Below the pieces are notes generated by a model, which had not been told where the DNA came from, made no database searches, and saw nothing but the letters and a program-made list of their open reading frames with translations. Both the position numbers and the translations under genes were made by a program. Of a stretch of DNA of 64,000 nt, positions 60,892-64,000 are shown piece by piece. Origin of the DNA: Levilactobacillus enshiensis. GTDB lineage: Bacteria; Bacillota; Bacilli; Lactobacillales; Lactobacillaceae. The stretch lies in contig NZ_SULH01000011.1 of assembly GCF_007115095.1 (NCBI RefSeq), forward strand, positions 1-64,000, given 5' to 3'. Within the stretch, counting starts at the first letter, position 1. The number at the start of each line of letters is the position of its first letter.

Positions 60892-61471
60892 AAGTTTATT
60901 GTTCGTAAGTGGTGATGAGGGCATCACTGTGGCGGATTTGGCTGCTGCGACTGGATTGTTGCGACCGGCTATTCTGGCGACTTTGGAACGGCTGGCACAG
61001 AAGTACGCGGCTGATACCGATTCAGCTCTGGAACTCATGGTCAACGACACGACTTACCGCCTGGTCACCAAGGCGGCTGTGGGGGACGTGATCAAGCATT
61101 ACTTTGAGAACCCCCTGAGTACCAGCTTGTCCCCGGCCTCACTGGAGGTGTTGGCGATCATTGCTTACCGGCAGCCAATTACCCGGATCGAGGTCGATGA
61201 GATTCGGGGCGTTCAGAGTTCATCGACCGTCCAAAAGCTAGTTTTACGGCGATTGATTGAAGCTACCGGACGGTTGGACGAACCTGGACGGCCGAAAGTC
61301 TATCGGACCAGTGATTACTTTTTAGATTATTTTGGCTTGAAGCAGCTCAGTGACTTGCCACCCTTACCTGCAGCTGCAACGACTAGTGAGGCGACTGGTG
61401 ACGGGGGCGATCTATTCTTACAGGCCTTTAACCAGCAACTTAACCAATCAGAATCAGGAGATGAATCGTAG
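60869..61471 (+). CDS. scpB: segregation and condensation protein B
   Basis: A 200-residue dimer of winged-helix domains binding the middle of ScpA. Family motifs: [16 protein letters not shown] at the start, [33 protein letters not shown], and [27 protein letters not shown] 60860 is one base after AGGAAGG and therefore too close; ATG 60869 has better spacing and matches the usual length. rluB follows immediately. Confidence 0.95.
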   Translation: MSPLAQIESLLFVSGDEGITVADLAAATGLLRPAILATLERLAQKYAADTDSALELMVNDTTYRLVTKAAVGDVIKHYFENPLSTSLSPASLEVLAIIAYRQPITRIEVDEIRGVQSSSTVQKLVLRRLIEATGRLDEPGRPKVYRTSDYFLDYFGLKQLSDLPPLPAAATTSEATGDGGDLFLQAFNQQLNQSESGDES

Positions 61472-61472
61472 A

Positions 61473-62198
61473 ATGGAACGTTTACAAAAAGTTTTAGCCC
61501 ATGACGGCGTCGCTTCACGGCGGCAGTCAGAAAAGTTGATCATGAGCGGTCGCGTGAAAGTTAATGGCACCGTTGTGACTGAGCTAGGAACCAAGGTGGG
61601 GGTTCACGACCAGATCATGGTCGATGGCGTTCAGGTCACTAGTGAAGCGCCAGCCTACGTGCTGTTGTACAAGCCACGGGGCGTCATTTCAACGGCCAAC
61701 GATGAAAAGGGCCGTAAAACGGTAGTTGATCTGGTCGCGGATGTCAGTCAACGGATCTACCCGGTTGGTCGGTTGGACTATGATACGTCGGGGTTGCTCC
61801 TGCTGACCAATGATGGTGAGCTTGCTAACCGCCTGACTCATCCCAAGTATGAGGTGGAAAAGACCTACGTTGCACGCGTCAAGGGAATTCCTACTAACGA
61901 TGCCATGCGGAAACTACGACAAGGCATTACGGTCGATGGTGAGACCTATGCACCAGCCAAGTCTAAAGTGTTGAGTCATGACGACAAACGGAAGACGGCC
62001 ATCATTGAGGTCATTATTCATGAGGGCAAGAATCATCAGGTCAAGAAAATGCTAGAAGCCGTGGGTTATCCAGTGGAGAAACTCAAGCGTGAACAGTACG
62101 GTTTCTTGACGTTGAAGGGACTGAACGCCGGTGAAGCACGCAACTTAAAGCCGGAAGAAGTTAAGGAACTCAAGCGGCTGACCGGGCTGTTAAGCTAA
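61473..62198 (+). CDS. rluB: 23S rRNA pseudouridine synthase RluB
   Basis: A 241-residue RsuA/RluB/RluE-type enzyme making pseudouridine 2605 (E. coli numbering) in 23S rRNA. An S4 domain at about 2-60 (RLQKVLAHDGVASRRQSEKLIMSGRVKVNG), and a catalytic domain with VGRLDYDTSGLLLLTNDGELANRLTHP, containing the catalytic Asp. ATG 61473 gives the conserved start; ATG 61461 directly abuts the GGAG and is unlikely. Stop is followed by the ribU promoter. Confidence 0.94.
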   Translation: MERLQKVLAHDGVASRRQSEKLIMSGRVKVNGTVVTELGTKVGVHDQIMVDGVQVTSEAPAYVLLYKPRGVISTANDEKGRKTVVDLVADVSQRIYPVGRLDYDTSGLLLLTNDGELANRLTHPKYEVEKTYVARVKGIPTNDAMRKLRQGITVDGETYAPAKSKVLSHDDKRKTAIIEVIIHEGKNHQVKKMLEAVGYPVEKLKREQYGFLTLKGLNAGEARNLKPEEVKELKRLTGLLS

Positions 62199-62202
62199 GC
62201 GG

Positions 62203-62231
62203 TTGACACTGCCTGAGAATGTTAGTATATT
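62203..62231 (+). promoter_or_regulatory. promoter of ribU
   Basis: TTGACA (62203-62208), 17 bases, TATATT (62226-62231), directly upstream of the FMN riboswitch. Confidence 0.8.
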
Positions 62232-62254
62232 AAACATGTAATAAAATTTAGGTC

Positions 62255-62368
62255 CATCTTCAAGGCAGGGTGCAATTCCCGACCGGCGGTAAAGTCCGCA
62301 ACCCGTGAGAGCGGTTGATTCGGTGCAACTCCGAAACCGACAGTATAGTCTGGTATGCAGAAGATGAG
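62255..62368 (+). promoter_or_regulatory. FMN riboswitch (RFN element)
   Basis: The conserved RFN core is intact: CAAGGCAGGGTGCAATTCCC, GACCGGCGGTAAAGTCCGC, AACCCGTGAGAGC, a variable arm with GATTCGGTGCAACTCCGAAACCGACAG, and the closing P1 strand GAAGATG pairing with CATCTT. With FMN bound, the downstream terminator would form and reduce ribU expression. Confidence 0.96.
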
Positions 62369-62411
62369 ATGTTGCTTTTTGCGTAGGTGTCATTTTAAAG
62401 TACGTAAATTC

Positions 62412-62446
62412 CAAGGTCTTGCCCTTCTGTGGCGAGGCCTTTTTTC
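62412..62446 (+). terminator. terminator controlled by the FMN riboswitch
   Basis: AAGGTCTTGCC / GGCGAGGCCTT with one mismatch, followed by TTTTT, between the aptamer and ribU. Confidence 0.8.
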
Positions 62447-62489
62447 ATGAGGTCGCGCTACGTGAGATGGCCGCAAGGAGGAACATGTG

Positions 62490-63074
62490 ATGGAAAATAG
62501 TCGACACGGGTTAAGTGTGCGGGCAATGGTTGAGATGGCATTATTTGCGGGGGTGGCTTACGTCTTAATGTTTGTCTCACTCCCAATTATCCCCATCGTC
62601 CCTTATATGAAACTCGACCTGAGTGATTTGGTGGTCTTATTGGGGATGAGCTTGTTCGGTCCAGCAGGGGCGGTTTTGATTGCGGCCGTAAAGGAGCTGC
62701 TTTACTTTGTGACCACTGGACTGGATATCGTTAACTTTATTGGGATTTTAACGGCGTTTATTGCTGATCTGGCCCTAGTCTTGCCGATCAGTGCCGTCCT
62801 CAAGCAACACCACAATCCAACACTGAAGCGGCAGATCAGCGCCGTTATCGTGGGAACGTTGACGTTAACGTTAGTCCTGTCCCTAGCCAATTGGTGGGTG
62901 ATTACGCCCCTGTACTTAAAGGTGTGGGGCATGTCATTGGGCTTACCCGTTAACAAACTGATTCTGTTAGGCGTGATTCCATTCAACCTGATCAAGGGCA
63001 TCGTGCTCGGCATTCTGTTCATTCTGCTGAGTCGGCGCATGGCACCGTGGCTAGCTAAGCATACGCTGTCATAA
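62490..63074 (+). CDS. ribU: riboflavin ECF transporter S component RibU
   Basis: A 194-residue membrane protein with six helices that binds riboflavin and docks with the shared EcfA-A'-T energising module. Features: VEMALFAGVAYVLMFVSLPIIP, PYMKLDLSDLVVLLG (the KxDxSD riboflavin-site signature) and LFGPAGAVLIAAVKELLYF. ATG 62490 has AGGAGG about nine bases upstream; GTG 62487 is an alternative. Regulation by the FMN riboswitch fits the function. The ATPase module is not in this window. Confidence 0.95.
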   Translation: MENSRHGLSVRAMVEMALFAGVAYVLMFVSLPIIPIVPYMKLDLSDLVVLLGMSLFGPAGAVLIAAVKELLYFVTTGLDIVNFIGILTAFIADLALVLPISAVLKQHHNPTLKRQISAVIVGTLTLTLVLSLANWWVITPLYLKVWGMSLGLPVNKLILLGVIPFNLIKGIVLGILFILLSRRMAPWLAKHTLS

Positions 63075-63098
63075 AGTAGACAATTCTTAAATATTAAA

Positions 63099-63131
63099 AG
63101 GTGGGGCTGACAAGTCGTTGGCCCCTTTTGT
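63099..63131 (+). terminator. terminator after ribU
   Basis: AAAAGGTGGGGC ... GCCCCTTTTG; moderately long stem with T-run. Confidence 0.8.
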
Positions 63132-63172
63132 GTATGGTAAACTAGGAGCAGACTTGATGAGGAGGGATGCAG

Positions 63173-64000
63173 ATGGAAGCAACGGATCTTTTATACGTAC
63201 TAGACCGCCAGCAGCCCCGGCGATTGCGCGTCATTGAGAATCTTTTGCGGGGCCGCCGAACCGTTTCAACGTTGTACTGGGGCCAACGTTACCAGCTGTT
63301 ACCCCTACTAGACGCGGATAAGCACTTGGACCGCGGTGCGTTGATGGGACCAACGAAAGCGTTGGTTGCCGAGGGGCTCGTGACCTTAGATCCCGAGGAA
63401 GATCAGTTGTTACTCACATCTGCCGGTCAGCAAAAACTATCGGTGACTTATTACCGCCCCCAGACCAGTGAGGACTGGCTCAACTTGGACTTAGAGGCGG
63501 CGCGCCAACGGTTACTACTTGCCGTGCAGGTTACGTCGCAGTACGCCCATTCGACCAGCCGTTATTACCCCTTGGCAACGGACCTTGCAACCCGACGCGT
63601 CATTCGGTCATGGTTCCACCGACTAAAGGGACCACAGTTAGCGGCGGCCCTGGCAACGGCCATGATTCACAGCTGGCAACAGTTACCGGTTCAAACGGCA
63701 GAGGTGATGACGGATCTATTGACGGGGTATCAACACCCTGGCCTGACAGTGGACCAGGTTGCGAGTGACCAGCAGCAAACAGCTTGGGAGATTCAGTTAC
63801 GACAGCGTGATGGCGTGACTCAAATTGCGCGTGATGCGCAACAGGCCGATCATCCGCTGCATGCCCTATTACACCCGCTATGGCGTTCGCCGATCACCCG
63901 GAGTGCACAGGCGACGCTGTATGCCGTGGAGCAGGGGGGGAGTTTGGACCAGGTGGCGATGCAACGCCATGTGAAAGCCAATACGGTGAAGGAACACCTC
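63173..64000 (+). CDS. helix-turn-helix protein of the YpbB type (partial, runs off the window)
   Basis: 276 codons are open to the window end with no stop. ATG 63173 lies seven bases after AGGAGG. The first 130 residues are soluble (LLYVLDRQQPRRLRVIENLLRGRRTVSTLYWG); near the cut a helix-turn-helix appears: SLDQVAMQRHVKANTVKEHL, as in the helicase-associated HTH_40 domain of B. subtilis YpbB. In Firmicutes such a gene usually precedes recQ, which would lie beyond 64000. The role is inferred only from this similarity. Confidence 0.75.
   Translation, partial: MEATDLLYVLDRQQPRRLRVIENLLRGRRTVSTLYWGQRYQLLPLLDADKHLDRGALMGPTKALVAEGLVTLDPEEDQLLLTSAGQQKLSVTYYRPQTSEDWLNLDLEAARQRLLLAVQVTSQYAHSTSRYYPLATDLATRRVIRSWFHRLKGPQLAAALATAMIHSWQQLPVQTAEVMTDLLTGYQHPGLTVDQVASDQQQTAWEIQLRQRDGVTQIARDAQQADHPLHALLHPLWRSPITRSAQATLYAVEQGGSLDQVAMQRHVKANTVKEHL

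Noticed and set aside
59748-62198. Complete riboflavin biosynthesis operon suggested by ribT
   Set aside because: No ribD, ribE, ribA/B or ribH is present; only ribT and the separately controlled transporter ribU are seen.
1-64000. CRISPR array, prophage, rRNA or tRNA genes
   Set aside because: Reading by eye showed no regularly spaced repeats, no phage structural genes and no tRNA- or rRNA-like sequence; a tRNA scan would be needed to be certain.

Overview
The window is chromosomal DNA of a low-GC-phylum lactic acid bacterium (Lactobacillaceae), about half G+C by eye. The evidence is the gene order (prmA-rsmE; rpsU / yqeY / phoH-ybeY-dgkA-era-recO; glyQS / dnaG-rpoD; trmK-nif3; cvfB-xerD-ribT-scpA-scpB-rluB), two T-box leaders, an FMN riboswitch before an ECF riboflavin transporter, a CtsR box before clpB, and Firmicute-type AGGAGG ribosome binding sites. 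No phosphofructokinase gene lies between dnaE and pyk; a transaldolase-family gene is there instead. This points to an obligately heterofermentative lineage such as Levilactobacillus. Species is not resolved.

Layout. 1-3300, mostly minus strand: a hypothetical gene, a small secreted protein, a lipoprotein DNA/RNA endonuclease coupled to a membrane-anchored sunset-domain protein, and mscL. 3.4-9.8 kb, plus strand: a small conserved gene with a long leader, prmA-rsmE, rel (ppGpp), dtd, HAD phosphatase. 9.8-11.6 kb, minus: fructosamine-kinase-like and cell-wall amidase. 12-15.2 kb: T-box hisS-aspS. 15.5-21.4 kb: msrA, YitT, then a wall teichoic acid cluster (two CDP-glycerol glycerophosphotransferases around a TagG-type permease with no TagH), and nfo. 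21.5-29.1 kb: ppsR (minus), rpsU, an oxidoreductase (minus), a dispersed repeat, yqeY, GNAT, phoH-ybeY-dgkA-era-recO. 29.2-32.8 kb: a broken cytidine-deaminase-like gene, MFS, aldo/keto reductase, XRE regulator. 33-40.2 kb: T-box glyQS, a membrane protein, dnaG-rpoD. 40.2-45 kb: a structured intergenic region, an Rrf2 regulator, a second repeat copy, a large MMPL exporter. 45.4-51.2 kb: trmK-nif3, pepT, clpB. 51.4-57.7 kb: dnaE, transaldolase family, pyk. 57.9-64 kb: cvfB, xerD, ribT, scpAB, rluB, ribU, and the start of a YpbB-like HTH gene cut by the window edge.

Most genes are housekeeping: translation, replication priming and transcription, ribosome maturation, chromosome segregation and stress response. 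The unusual material is between genes. There is a family of 0.5-0.6 kb non-coding elements with terminal inverted repeats and conserved internal hairpins (two near-complete copies and one fragment). One copy is flanked by a 17-bp direct repeat at the stop codon of the Rrf2 gene. A second palindromic repeat family occurs twice. There is a GC-rich multi-hairpin region after rpoD. Several leaders carry possible attenuators (hisS, glyQ, clpB, dnaG).
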